NCBI RefSeq assembly: GCF_000023325.1
Contig: NC_012785.1
Coordinates: 1,550,001 to 1,614,000, forward strand
Direction: 5' to 3'
From: Kosmotoga olearia TBF 19.5.1
GTDB lineage: Bacteria > Thermotogota > Thermotogae > Petrotogales > Kosmotogaceae
Length of the DNA stretch: 64,000 nucleotides
Within the stretch, counting starts at the first letter, position 1. Each line of letters begins with the position of its first letter. The notes beneath the pieces are model-generated. The model did not search any database and was not told the origin of the DNA. It saw only the letters and a list, made by a program, of their open reading frames with translations. Of this stretch, positions 17,347-25,759 are shown piece after piece. A program made the position numbers and the translations under genes.

Positions 17347-18017
17347 TCGAACTCGACGAAAAAAAGGAAGAGCTTCTCACACGATTCTTAAAAGAGATTA
17401 TTTCTTCAAAACACAATCTTACAGCTATAAAAGACTTTAAACAGGCTTACATTAAACATGTGGAAGATGTACTGTTAGCGGTACGGAAGCTGAATCTTTG
17501 CGGGAGATATATAGATATAGGCACAGGTGGCGGTGTTCCCGGAATCGTTTGTGCTGTACTTTTCCCTGAAGCGGAATGGTACCTTCTCGATTCCGTAGGG
17601 AAAAAAGTACAGGAAATCGAAAGAATATCACTGCTCCTGGGATTGAGTAACGTTCATTTCATAGTCGGGAGAGCGGAAGAGGTTGCGAAAGGTTATGCGG
17701 AATTTTTTGACGGAGCTTTTTTAAGGGCTGTTGGAAGAGCCGATATTTCTTTGGAATATGGTACTCCTTTTGTCTGTAGAACAGGGATAGTATATCTTTT
17801 CAAAGGGCCGTTGTGGAGAGAAGAAAAGGAGTATGCCGAAAGAGCCGCGAAAATTCTTAACCTACAGTTGAAATTCGAAAAATCCTACTATTTGAGTGAT
17901 GGTGCAGAAAGATTTTTAGTGGGTTACGAAAGAACCGGAGAACTTCCGGCGGGAATTCCGCGAAGACCAGGAATCCCTAAAAAGAGGCCTCTTGGGGGAA
18001 AGTGGAATGGAAAATAA
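17343..18017 (+). CDS. rsmG: 16S rRNA (guanine527-N7)-methyltransferase RsmG (GidB)
   Basis: A 224-aa Rossmann-fold SAM methyltransferase. SAM motif YIDIGTGGGVPGIVCAVLFPEA (residues ~56-76) and the NLTAIKD motif near residue 27 are diagnostic; LLDSVGKKVQEIERI binds SAM ribose. Start ATG overlaps the folE2 stop by 4 nt. The C-terminus ends in a proline/arginine-rich stretch (IPRRPGIPKKRPLGGKW) as in the family. rsmI overlaps the 3' end by 11 nt. Confidence 0.93.
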   Translation: MIELDEKKEELLTRFLKEIISSKHNLTAIKDFKQAYIKHVEDVLLAVRKLNLCGRYIDIGTGGGVPGIVCAVLFPEAEWYLLDSVGKKVQEIERISLLLGLSNVHFIVGRAEEVAKGYAEFFDGAFLRAVGRADISLEYGTPFVCRTGIVYLFKGPLWREEKEYAERAAKILNLQLKFEKSYYLSDGAERFLVGYERTGELPAGIPRRPGIPKKRPLGGKWNGK

Positions 18018-18711
18018 GGGTAAACTATGGATCGTTTCAACACCAATAGGCAATCTTGAGGACATAACCTTCAGGGCTGTAAAAATCCTTCAATCAGTGA
18101 ATTTGATACTCGCAGAAGACACAAGAAGGACAAAAGGGCTTTTGACCCATCTCGGCATAACGGAAAAGAAACTGATATCGCTCAATGAACACAACCAGGA
18201 AAAACGGATCGCTCGGGTGCTTGAAGGGTTGGAAAATGGTGAGGCTGTTGCATTAGTCAGCGATGCAGGGATGCCTGTAATTTCGGACCCCGGATACAAG
18301 CTGGTAAACGCATGTATCGATCATGGATTTGAGGTGGATTCAGCTCCCGGTCCAAGCGCTGTTACAACAGCCGTTGCTTTGAGTGGTTTCCCTGGGTCAA
18401 AATTTACCTTTTTAGGATTCTTACCTCGCGGGAAAAAGCGTAGAAGAATCTTCCGAAAGATTGCCGAGGGGCTTTATGAGGATTCTTTAATTGTGTTTTT
18501 TGAATCTCCATATAGGCTTCTGGAAAGCCTTAAGGATTGGTTAGAGATCGTTGGTGATAGAAGGGGCTTCGTTGGAAGGGAATTGACGAAGATACATCAG
18601 GAACTGGTGTATGGGACCCTGTCAGAGATTCTTGAGCATTTCAGCAAAGAGAAGGTTCTCGGAGAGATCACGGTGGTAATTTCCAGCAAAGGGGAAAGTG
18701 GTGGTTTTTGA
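18007..18711 (+). CDS. rsmI: 16S rRNA (cytidine1402-2'-O)-methyltransferase RsmI
   Basis: A 234-aa tetrapyrrole-methylase-fold enzyme modifying C1402 in the ribosomal P site. Signatures are STPIGNLEDITFRAVKIL, LAEDTRRTKGLLTHLGI, VALVSDAGMPVISDPGYKLV and GPSAVTTAVALSGFP. ATG at 18007 gives the usual N-terminus; TTG at 17992 is also in frame. It overlaps rsmG by 11 nt. Confidence 0.95.
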   Translation: MENKGKLWIVSTPIGNLEDITFRAVKILQSVNLILAEDTRRTKGLLTHLGITEKKLISLNEHNQEKRIARVLEGLENGEAVALVSDAGMPVISDPGYKLVNACIDHGFEVDSAPGPSAVTTAVALSGFPGSKFTFLGFLPRGKKRRRIFRKIAEGLYEDSLIVFFESPYRLLESLKDWLEIVGDRRGFVGRELTKIHQELVYGTLSEILEHFSKEKVLGEITVVISSKGESGGF

Positions 18712-18712
18712 T

Positions 18713-19348
18713 ATGATACGTAATTTCATTTCTTTAACCCCTGCGGTTATTTCTGTTATCTTTATTCGTGAATATGCCCGCTATCTTTTGGGAAAGGCCT
18801 TCAGCGGGAATTCTAAGCTCGAAAAGCCTGGGTTCGTAAAACGAATAGATCCATTGGGTATGCTGATGCTGTATTTCTTTCATTTTGGTTGGTCCAGGCC
18901 TTATCCGTTGAACTACTGGAAAATCAAGAAAAGAGGCACATGGAAGGCTTTACTAACAGCCACATCAGGTTCCATTGCAAATTTTTTATTTGGATTAACG
19001 GTAGGGTTGGTATTTTATCTAACGGGTGCTCACAATTACTCGTCGTTTTTTGCTGATCCGGTGTATAACCCGGGGTCACCACTTCTTAATTATTTTTCCG
19101 ATGTTCTTTACTGGACAATGATCACGCACCTGAACACCTCTCTCTTCAATCTGCTACCTTTTCCACCTCTTGATGGGTCGAATGTATTTACCATATTGCT
19201 TCCAGAAAGATACCTCATATGGCTGGCCAAATATGAGATTTATGGGGTTTTGACTTTGATAGTACTATCGCTTCTGGGAGTCATTCAGATGATAATGTGG
19301 CCGGTAACCCGGTTTGTTGAGTTTTTAGCGCATCTGGCGGCGTTTTGA
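18713..19348 (+). CDS. M50-like (site-2 protease fold) membrane protein lacking the HExxH zinc motif
   Basis: A 211-aa polytopic protein aligned by eye to the short M50 proteases of the YwhC type. Family marks are kept: a first membrane helix, DPLGMLMLYFFHFGWSRPYPLNY (family: FGWAKPVPVN), a small-residue helix ATSGSIANFLFG, and NLLPFPPLDGSNV with the Asp that is normally the third zinc ligand. The HExxH in the first helix reads REYAR (residues 19-23), so two zinc ligands are replaced by Arg. It is probably not a zinc protease. ATG lies 1 nt after the rsmI stop. Convergent with the next minus-strand gene, 8 nt apart. Confidence 0.75.
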   Translation: MIRNFISLTPAVISVIFIREYARYLLGKAFSGNSKLEKPGFVKRIDPLGMLMLYFFHFGWSRPYPLNYWKIKKRGTWKALLTATSGSIANFLFGLTVGLVFYLTGAHNYSSFFADPVYNPGSPLLNYFSDVLYWTMITHLNTSLFNLLPFPPLDGSNVFTILLPERYLIWLAKYEIYGVLTLIVLSLLGVIQMIMWPVTRFVEFLAHLAAF

Positions 19349-19356
19349 AATGAGAA

Positions 19357-21831
19357 TCATTGAAGTTTTACCCGATGGTGTTTATGCCTTCTTCTGGAGT
19401 AAGCTACTCCAAATCTGATACCTATCCAGAAGGCAATGAAAGCAACTATAAAAATTAGAAATGCAGGTGAAAGATACCAGGGATAGACTTTGATTTTCAA
19501 GGAATAAACGTTTCCGCCAGTATCTTCAACGGTAATTGTCATGGTTCTTTTTTCCTTAAAGGGAATCAGTATTTTCGTTATAGTTCCTTCGAGTGAAGTT
19601 ATTTCACCGTTGTATGAGATTTTTTTCAAGCCGAAATCATCTTTAATCTCTATTTCACGTGTAGTGAAGTACCCATCGTTCACATTTATAGTTGGAGGTT
19701 CGACATCGTACACTACTTCAATAAAGGTTTGCGCCATATTGCCAGCAAGGTCAATCGCTTTTATGGAAAGGAGCTTTCTTGCTCCTGGTTCAAGTTGAGG
19801 GATCTTGGCAAAGAAGTGTTCTCCTTTTTTAAAGATCCGTTTGTCGTCAACCATCACGGAATCAACACCGAAGTTATCCCAAACATCGAACTCGATTTCC
19901 TTTGCGGTTCTATCGTTAAACACAAATCTCTCTGGAGCTTTTATCACAGGTGGTTCGTTGTCTTTCACTATCACAATCTTTTGCATAGCGATATTTCCAG
20001 CTAGATCAACTATCGATACATTTACAATATTTTCCCCATTTTTCAAGAGTTTGATGGGTATGAACTTCATTGAAGGATCGAAGGGTTGATTATCAATAGT
20101 TATTTCATTGATTCCGGTATTATCGGTTGCGTTTACAGTAAGTATTATTTCAGATTCTTTGGTAAAGTGTGGATAATTAAGAGATTGGATGTTAGGAGAA
20201 TCAAAGTCCCCATAGATCTCAATCGTTTCAACGGTAGTGTTGCCGGCAAGGTCCTCCGTTCTTACAACGAAAACATTTTTCCCCTTTTTGATTTCCAATT
20301 CAGTTTCAAAGTTATAAGTGTCGTCTTCTATTCTGAAAAGTTTGTCTCCAACCTGTACGCTCAAAAGTTGCAAATTATCCTGTGCGTATCCACTCAGGAT
20401 AATTTTACGTTTGTTGGTGTATTTTGGTGTCTCTGAAAGCTCCAGGCTTGGTGGAAGGCTGTCAAGAAAGATGCTTTTGGTTATGGGCCCGAATATTCTT
20501 CCAAAATAATCTATATATTCAAGAACAAGCTCGTTATAACCGTCTTTCAAGGTAAGTGGCACGGTTAGGTCAGGGTCAGCCATTTTGAAGGTATTTCCGT
20601 TGACTTTAACATATCTGAGAGGGACTCCTCCTTTGTGGGCGAAACTTACAGTGATGTTCGTTTTGTTTGTCAACGAAGGAAGCTTTGTTTCAATTAAAGG
20701 TCCAGGTAGCTTTGAAAAAACCACATACCCGGAAATCAATTCGGAGAATTCCGGGGAAGTGACTACAAAGAGCCATACCCCCTTTTCCAGCATGCGGGGT
20801 TGTATTGGAAGAGGGCCCACTCTGTATTTTGCGCTCCACGAATCGTAGAAGCCATTGGATGATATCAGCTCTATCCTGAGCTTTGTTCCGATTCTGAGTC
20901 TTTCTTCGCCTGATAGGTCGAAATCAAGTTCGAGCTGGCCGTCGCTAATGGGATTTTTCCGCAGGTACCAATGAACGTTCATTTTGGGAGCAAAAAAGTC
21001 ATAAACCTCCGGGGGATCATTTTCGTACCTGAACTCGATGAGATTTTCATTGAAATTCCCGAGTCCCTGAAAGTTTATAATCTTGGACTGACGTATAAGC
21101 TGGAATATTTCAGCTGTTACTTTGTGCAGGTCTTTTTTCTGGCTGGAAAAAAGGAGTCCATAATTCGTAGAATGTAAGATTTTTTTCGGCGTTTGGGTAG
21201 ATTTCCAGTTCCCGATAAAGAAAGGGATCGTTCCACTTTCATGTATCAAAGAAATCGCATAATCTTCATTGAAAAAACTCCCACTATTGGAACCATCGCC
21301 TATGATGAGGAGAATCTTGATCCCCTCCTGGTATTTCAGGTATGAAGATACGGTGCATACCGCGTCGGTAAGCCTTGTGCTTTCGTTATTGTAAGTTCTG
21401 TGTGTAAGGAGGGGAATGCTCCTGGTGGCAAGTTCAAATTCTACGGGCGGGGTTATGAAATCTATTGAAGTAGCGTAGCTCCATAAAGTGAAAACGGGAG
21501 GAACGAGGAAATCCTTTGAAAATTCTTTTAGAATGTTTTCAAGGAAATCTGCCTCAATTTCCTCCTGAATCAAGATTCCTACGACCAATCTGGTTTTTGA
21601 TCTTAGAAGTTCTTCGGTAAATATGTTACTTTTAATACCGTCGATATAGACTTCACTAACCTCGCCTTCTACGGGGGTTAATAAAGCCCTGACTCTCGGA
21701 TATTCAGTAAAATCCAATCCCAACAAACTAACCTCTTCTCCAGAAAGTACGGAGAAGAAGGTTAGAAAGAAAAGGAAAAAAAGAAAATGCTTAGTTCTCA
21801 CTATCACGCAACCTTTCTTCAATGAATTCAA
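19357..21831 (-). CDS. Secreted/membrane protein with degenerate vWA domain and bacterial Ig-like repeats
   Basis: An 824-aa protein: N-terminal signal peptide (KHFLFFLFFLTFFSVLSG), a short LDFTEYPRVRALL module also found in the 43-55 kb proteins, then a vWA-like domain. The metal-site DxSxS is lost, but STRLTDA and IGDGSNSGSF keep the Thr and Asp positions. Four or five Ig-like repeats follow (about residues 370-770), each near an N/D-N-T/L-G-I turn (for example ATDNTGINEITID). One C-terminal membrane helix (about residues 786-806) ends in a basic His/Arg tail, so the bulk lies outside the membrane. The gene overlaps nrnA by 41 nt. The start is uncertain: TTG 21831 has AGGAGG only 3 nt upstream; TTG 21822 and GTG 21807 or 21801 are alternatives. 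Function unknown. Confidence 0.7.
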   Translation of the reverse strand: MNSLKKGCVIVRTKHFLFFLFFLTFFSVLSGEEVSLLGLDFTEYPRVRALLTPVEGEVSEVYIDGIKSNIFTEELLRSKTRLVVGILIQEEIEADFLENILKEFSKDFLVPPVFTLWSYATSIDFITPPVEFELATRSIPLLTHRTYNNESTRLTDAVCTVSSYLKYQEGIKILLIIGDGSNSGSFFNEDYAISLIHESGTIPFFIGNWKSTQTPKKILHSTNYGLLFSSQKKDLHKVTAEIFQLIRQSKIINFQGLGNFNENLIEFRYENDPPEVYDFFAPKMNVHWYLRKNPISDGQLELDFDLSGEERLRIGTKLRIELISSNGFYDSWSAKYRVGPLPIQPRMLEKGVWLFVVTSPEFSELISGYVVFSKLPGPLIETKLPSLTNKTNITVSFAHKGGVPLRYVKVNGNTFKMADPDLTVPLTLKDGYNELVLEYIDYFGRIFGPITKSIFLDSLPPSLELSETPKYTNKRKIILSGYAQDNLQLLSVQVGDKLFRIEDDTYNFETELEIKKGKNVFVVRTEDLAGNTTVETIEIYGDFDSPNIQSLNYPHFTKESEIILTVNATDNTGINEITIDNQPFDPSMKFIPIKLLKNGENIVNVSIVDLAGNIAMQKIVIVKDNEPPVIKAPERFVFNDRTAKEIEFDVWDNFGVDSVMVDDKRIFKKGEHFFAKIPQLEPGARKLLSIKAIDLAGNMAQTFIEVVYDVEPPTINVNDGYFTTREIEIKDDFGLKKISYNGEITSLEGTITKILIPFKEKRTMTITVEDTGGNVYSLKIKVYPWYLSPAFLIFIVAFIAFWIGIRFGVAYSRRRHKHHRVKLQ

Positions 21832-22771
21832 TAACCTCCTTGATAGCTTTTAAAAGTTCTCCCTCGTATTTTAAGGTAAATCCTGCGGCTCTTTCATGCC
21901 CGCCACCGCCAAAAGCAAGAGCCACCTCACTCACATCAAAATAGCATTTTGATCTTAAGCTCACATGAGCCTCCCCTTTGGAAGCTTCCGAGGCGAACAT
22001 AGCGACCTCAACCGTATTTATGGAACGCAATTCCCCAACGAACCCTATGAAATCGTTGGTGGTCATTCCATATTTATCGAAGCTCTCTTTTTCTAAGTAT
22101 GAATAGGCAAATTTCCCATCGCAACATAGTTTAAGTTTCGCCAATGCCTCTCTTTCCAGATAAAACTCTTCGATTCTTCTGCTATCGAGGATTATTCTTG
22201 ATACTACGTCAGGCCTGGCGCCCTGCCTTACCAGATCAGCAGCGTCTTCGAAAACAGAGGCATCAACACTGGAGTATCTGAAAAAACCTGTGTCTGTGGC
22301 TATACCGAGATAATTCAAGAGAGCAAGCTCTTCGTCGTAGTTCACGTCCAGCAATTTCAAAAGGTGATAGACCATCTGGGCTGTGCTGGAGTATTTCGGA
22401 TCGACCCAACATACGTTCCCAAAATAAGTGTTTGTTTTGTGATGGTCGATAACGATGGTTCTTATACCGCTCTTCATCAGGGATTGAAACCCACCTATTC
22501 TGTCAGGAGAAGAAGCATCAACCACTATCAAAAGATCTGAAAGCTGAAGTTCTTCGGAGTAAGGGATTATCTTATCAACGTGTGGAAATTCATAAAATTT
22601 AGATGGAATTTCCCAATCAATGGCAGGTGTAACCTTTTTTCCCAGTTTTTCTAATCCAAGGCTCAGCGACATGACCGAAGATATACAATCACCATCAGGC
22701 ATGATATGACCGCATACAACGATTTTTTTTGCTTGTTCGATTTCAGACATGAGTGAATTCATTGTTCGCAT
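21791..22771 (-). CDS. nrnA: DHH/DHHA1 phosphoesterase (NrnA-like oligoribonuclease/pAp phosphatase)
   Basis: A 326-aa cytosolic phosphoesterase of the NrnA group, which degrades short RNA or cyclic-dinucleotide products and pAp. Metal-site motifs in order: GHIMPDGDCISS, VVDASSPDRIG, VIDHHKTN (the DHH), GTDTGFFRYSS, and the C-terminal DHHA1 motif GGGGHERAAGF. GGAGG lies 8 nt before ATG. It sits between punA (13 nt upstream) and the vWA-like gene (overlapping), giving a three-gene operon. RecJ, a larger DHH exonuclease, is encoded elsewhere in the window. Confidence 0.92.
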   Translation of the reverse strand: MRTMNSLMSEIEQAKKIVVCGHIMPDGDCISSVMSLSLGLEKLGKKVTPAIDWEIPSKFYEFPHVDKIIPYSEELQLSDLLIVVDASSPDRIGGFQSLMKSGIRTIVIDHHKTNTYFGNVCWVDPKYSSTAQMVYHLLKLLDVNYDEELALLNYLGIATDTGFFRYSSVDASVFEDAADLVRQGARPDVVSRIILDSRRIEEFYLEREALAKLKLCCDGKFAYSYLEKESFDKYGMTTNDFIGFVGELRSINTVEVAMFASEASKGEAHVSLRSKCYFDVSEVALAFGGGGHERAAGFTLKYEGELLKAIKEVIEFIEERLRDSEN

Positions 22772-22784
22772 TATTCATCCTCCT

Positions 22785-23591
22785 TTAAACTTCTAAAGCT
22801 ATGCCTACGACTTTGCTGAAAGCGCTTTTGACTCTTTGAGCTGTCTGGACAACCTCTTCATGGACGAGTTTTTTGTCTAATATACCTGAAGCCATGTTCG
22901 TTATGCAAGAAAAAGCTATGAGATTTATACCGCAATGTCTCGCGGCAATTATCTCAGGAACTGTTGACATTCCAACCATGTCAGCTCCCGAAAATTCGTA
23001 AGCCTTTATCTCGGCTGGTGTTTCGTAGGATGGACCGGTAACCCACACATATGTTCCGCGTTTTAGTTTTATTCCCCTGGATTCAGCAGTTTTTTCGACT
23101 TTTTCAAGCCAATCGAAGTCGATTGTTTTCGACATATCAGGAAATCTGACACCGTATCTTTCGTCATTAGGGCCGATGAGTGGATTTCTGAAAGCGAAAT
23201 TTATAATATCTGTTATTGCCACTATATCTCCGGGTTCGAAGGAACGATTTATACCACCTGCGGCATTGGTTATTATGAGACGCGAAATTCCCATTTCTTT
23301 GAAAACATAGATCGGTGTCACAACATCTTTTATTTCGTGGCCTTCATAATAGTGGAAACGACCGTCCATGGCTATAACGTTTTTTCCATGGAATTTTCCG
23401 AGAACGAATCTTCCTGCGTGTCCTTCAACAGTACTTTGAGGAAAACCTTCCAGTTCGGAATATGAAATAGCATGGGAATCTTCAAAATATTTTGTTAGAT
23501 ATCCCAATCCAGATCCAAGAATCAGAGCGAATTCAGGCTTTACGTTTGTGCGTTCAAGAAGGTGTTTTGCAAGTTTTTTGTAGTCTTTCAT
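22785..23591 (-). CDS. punA: Purine-nucleoside phosphorylase (class I trimeric type)
   Basis: A 268-aa salvage enzyme that splits purine ribonucleosides with phosphate. Features: ILGSGLGYL phosphate loop, VEGHAGRFVLGKFHGKNV, MDGRFHYYEGH, NAAGGINRSFEPGDIV, the purine site GPSYETPAEIKAYEFSGADMVGMSTVPEIIAA and the late FSCITNMASGI. A GGAGGA site lies 7 nt before the ATG at 23591 but too close to the ATG at 23597, so the former is preferred. Divergent from acpP. Confidence 0.93.
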   Translation of the reverse strand: MKDYKKLAKHLLERTNVKPEFALILGSGLGYLTKYFEDSHAISYSELEGFPQSTVEGHAGRFVLGKFHGKNVIAMDGRFHYYEGHEIKDVVTPIYVFKEMGISRLIITNAAGGINRSFEPGDIVAITDIINFAFRNPLIGPNDERYGVRFPDMSKTIDFDWLEKVEKTAESRGIKLKRGTYVWVTGPSYETPAEIKAYEFSGADMVGMSTVPEIIAARHCGINLIAFSCITNMASGILDKKLVHEEVVQTAQRVKSAFSKVVGIALEV

Positions 23592-23663
23592 ACTCATTCC
23601 TCCATATTAAAAAATCTTTAATCATAAGTATATACCCAAACATAAGTTTTTTGGTAGGCATTA

Positions 23664-23691
23664 TTGATTATATAACAAGCCGTGGTAGAAT
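23664..23691 (+). promoter_or_regulatory. Upstream promoter of acpP (P1)
   Basis: TTGATT (23664-23669), 16-nt spacer, TAGAAT (23686-23691). Together with the second promoter 40 nt downstream it gives tandem starts in front of acpP. Confidence 0.55.
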
Positions 23692-23703
23692 ACTCAGAGT
23701 CAG

Positions 23704-23732
23704 TTGACTTTAATGATAGCTATGCCTATAAT
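23704..23732 (+). promoter_or_regulatory. Main promoter of acpP (P2)
   Basis: TTGACT (23704-23709), exactly 17 nt, then a perfect TATAAT (23727-23732). The leader of about 40 nt ends with GGGAGGAG before the ATG. Confidence 0.9.
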
Positions 23733-23777
23733 TGTGGCGAAGATTTATCAAAAGTTGAATTGAAGGGAGGAGTAAAA

Positions 23778-24035
23778 ATGAGCTCTGAAGAAATATTTGA
23801 AAAAGTGAGGGAAATCATTTCTGACAAACTGGGAGTAGAAATTGACGATATCGATCTCAGTTCCGATCTTACTGAGGATCTTGGAGCTGACTCCCTGGAT
23901 CTGGTAGATCTTGTTATGGCTTTTGAAGACGAGTTTGGCATTAAAGTGGATGATGAGCAAATCGAAGGAATATCAGTGGTTGGAGACATTGTTAATTACA
24001 TCGCGAAGGTTTTAGGAGCGGAAGACGAGGAATGA
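23778..24035 (+). CDS. acpP: Acyl carrier protein
   Basis: An 85-aa acidic carrier protein for fatty acid synthesis. The phosphopantetheine serine is in GADSLDLVDLVMAFE (about residue 39). ATG at 23778 follows GGGAGG and gives the usual start; in-frame codons further up would extend past both promoters. Flanked by its own promoters and a strong terminator, so monocistronic. No other fatty-acid genes are adjacent. Confidence 0.97.
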   Translation: MSSEEIFEKVREIISDKLGVEIDDIDLSSDLTEDLGADSLDLVDLVMAFEDEFGIKVDDEQIEGISVVGDIVNYIAKVLGAEDEE

Positions 24036-24050
24036 TGTTAGGTAGCATTA

Positions 24051-24079
24051 AAAAACGGGGAGTTTTACTCCCCGTTTTT
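24051..24079 (+). terminator. Terminator after acpP
   Basis: A 12-bp stem (AAAAACGGGGAG / CTCCCCGTTTTT, loop TTTTA) with a five-T tail. The following pseudouridine synthase starts 17 nt later, so it must be reached by read-through. Confidence 0.92.
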
Positions 24080-24095
24080 GAAAGGAACGAAAGAA

Positions 24096-24995
24096 ATGAA
24101 GTACTTTGAAAAACAGTTCAAGGTGGATGAAAAAACTTTCTACAGAAGACTCGATAAATTTTTGAGGCATGTCTTGCCGGATTTGAAATTGTCATCCATT
24201 TATAAGCTTCTGAGAAAGGGAAACGTGAGGGTAAATGGAAAAAGAATAAAGGCCCCTTCTTATGAACTTTCGTTGGGGGATGTTGTCGCCGTGAATTATC
24301 GGGGTAACATTGAATACTTGAAACGTTTGAAAGAATCTCGTGAGCTCATTCCACATAATTTGCCTATAAAAATATTGTATGAAGATGAAAGTTTTTTAGC
24401 AGTGGACAAACCTGCAGGGCTTGCTGTACACCCCGGTAAAGGAGTGCAGATAGTTACCCTTATTGAAGGACTACTTGCGTATGGAAAAAGAAATGGGTTC
24501 AAACCTTTTTTGGTACATAGATTGGATAAACATACGTCGGGGGTGCTGCTGGTTGCAAAGTCGCCGCAGGCTGCACGAGAATTAACAGCTATGTTTAGAG
24601 AGAAGAGAATTGATAAGAGATACGTTACTCTTGTCAAAGGTCTTCCCGAAAAATCCCGGGCGTATCTGAAAGATGTAATTGATGGTTTGAGAGAAGAGTC
24701 AGAGTATATTGTTAAGAAAGCGTATTCAGGATGTTCTTTTCTTGAGGTGAGGTTATTTACCGGGAAAAAGCATCAAATAAGGCGGCAAATGGCAAAAATT
24801 GGGCACCCTGTCGTAGGAGACGATGTTTATGGCGATAGGGAGTTCAACAGAAATTTTAAGAAGCGCTATGAACTGAAGCGTTATTTTCTCCATTGTATGA
24901 AAATGGGATTCATTCACCCTAAAACAGGGCATTACGTTGAGGTTCTTTCTGAACTTCCCGATGACCTGAAAAAGGTTCTTGAAAAACTGTCATGA
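24096..24995 (+). CDS. RluA-family pseudouridine synthase with S4 domain
   Basis: A 299-aa enzyme that isomerises uridine in rRNA or tRNA. The S4 RNA-binding domain spans about residues 12-70 (RRLDKFLRHVLPDL, LLRKGNVRVNGKRIK). The catalytic domain has AVDKPAGLAVHPGKG and the catalytic Asp in VHRLDKHTSGVLLVAK (about residue 142), then LFTGKKHQIRRQMAKIGHPVVGDDVYG. ATG at 24096 follows AAAGGA; an in-frame TTG lies inside the acpP terminator. RluC versus RluD specificity cannot be decided here. It overlaps the next gene by 4 nt. Confidence 0.93.
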   Translation: MKYFEKQFKVDEKTFYRRLDKFLRHVLPDLKLSSIYKLLRKGNVRVNGKRIKAPSYELSLGDVVAVNYRGNIEYLKRLKESRELIPHNLPIKILYEDESFLAVDKPAGLAVHPGKGVQIVTLIEGLLAYGKRNGFKPFLVHRLDKHTSGVLLVAKSPQAARELTAMFREKRIDKRYVTLVKGLPEKSRAYLKDVIDGLREESEYIVKKAYSGCSFLEVRLFTGKKHQIRRQMAKIGHPVVGDDVYGDREFNRNFKKRYELKRYFLHCMKMGFIHPKTGHYVEVLSELPDDLKKVLEKLS

Positions 24996-25759
24996 AAAAA
25001 AGGTTTTTGATCCTTATTTTTATTTGTATTGCCATTATCTCATTCCCGGCGTTGAGGATTGACGAGAACTTTCAGAATGCATATAGAGAATTGCAGGAAC
25101 TTTTCAAGATCGCACCACGGTATTATCTTAGAATTGATGAAAACCAGGCTCAACCGATGACCGTTGACAATGATAGGTTTTACATGATTATACTTCCCGG
25201 AAGCATTTCTATGGAAACGGCCAGGCACGAGATGGCACATGTTTTCTTCTTCGAATTGTGCAAACTGAACGGCCTTTCACCAGAAGACTTTCCGATATGG
25301 TATCATGAACTTGTAGCAAGCTGGTTCCAGGTGCTTGGTGGTAGAGACATCAAATTATTGCCTTTGAAAAGCATTTTTTTTGATTTTTTTGCTTGTGTCG
25401 ACGAATATCCTTCATTAGAGGATACTAAAGCTTTTTATTTGTCGATAAGAAGTTTTGCCTTATTTCTTGATAAACGTTTCGATTTCAAGAATTTTGTACT
25501 AAACACCTTGAACGTGGCGAAAAGGACAGGCTTCTCAGGTGTTAAACTATTTAATGAAGACCCGAAAATACTTCTGAGAAAATGGCGTTTTTGGAAGTTA
25601 CTTCCATATTTGTTGTATACATTGCTCGTGATCTTACTGGTTTACATCGTGTCGGGAAGGAGAGATGACCGTTGGCGGGGTTCAGAGTTAGGGGAAACCG
25701 GAGAAAAAGAAGTAATCGAAAACAAAGAATTCCAGGACTACGATCACCCAGAAGATTGA
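24992..25759 (+). CDS. Membrane-anchored MA-type (gluzincin-like) metallopeptidase
   Basis: A 255-aa protein with signal-like N-terminus (KKRFLILIFICIAIISFP), a zinc motif ARHEMAHVFF (HExxH, about residues 78-82) and a third-ligand candidate Glu in WYHELVASWFQ about 25 residues later, the HExxH...E layout of the peptidase MA group. A single membrane helix near the C-terminus (PYLLYTLLVILLVYIVSG) leaves a short acidic cytosolic tail. Start overlaps the preceding stop (ATGA). The tail region overlaps the next gene by 88 nt in another frame. Substrate unknown. Confidence 0.72.
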   Translation: MKKRFLILIFICIAIISFPALRIDENFQNAYRELQELFKIAPRYYLRIDENQAQPMTVDNDRFYMIILPGSISMETARHEMAHVFFFELCKLNGLSPEDFPIWYHELVASWFQVLGGRDIKLLPLKSIFFDFFACVDEYPSLEDTKAFYLSIRSFALFLDKRFDFKNFVLNTLNVAKRTGFSGVKLFNEDPKILLRKWRFWKLLPYLLYTLLVILLVYIVSGRRDDRWRGSELGETGEKEVIENKEFQDYDHPED

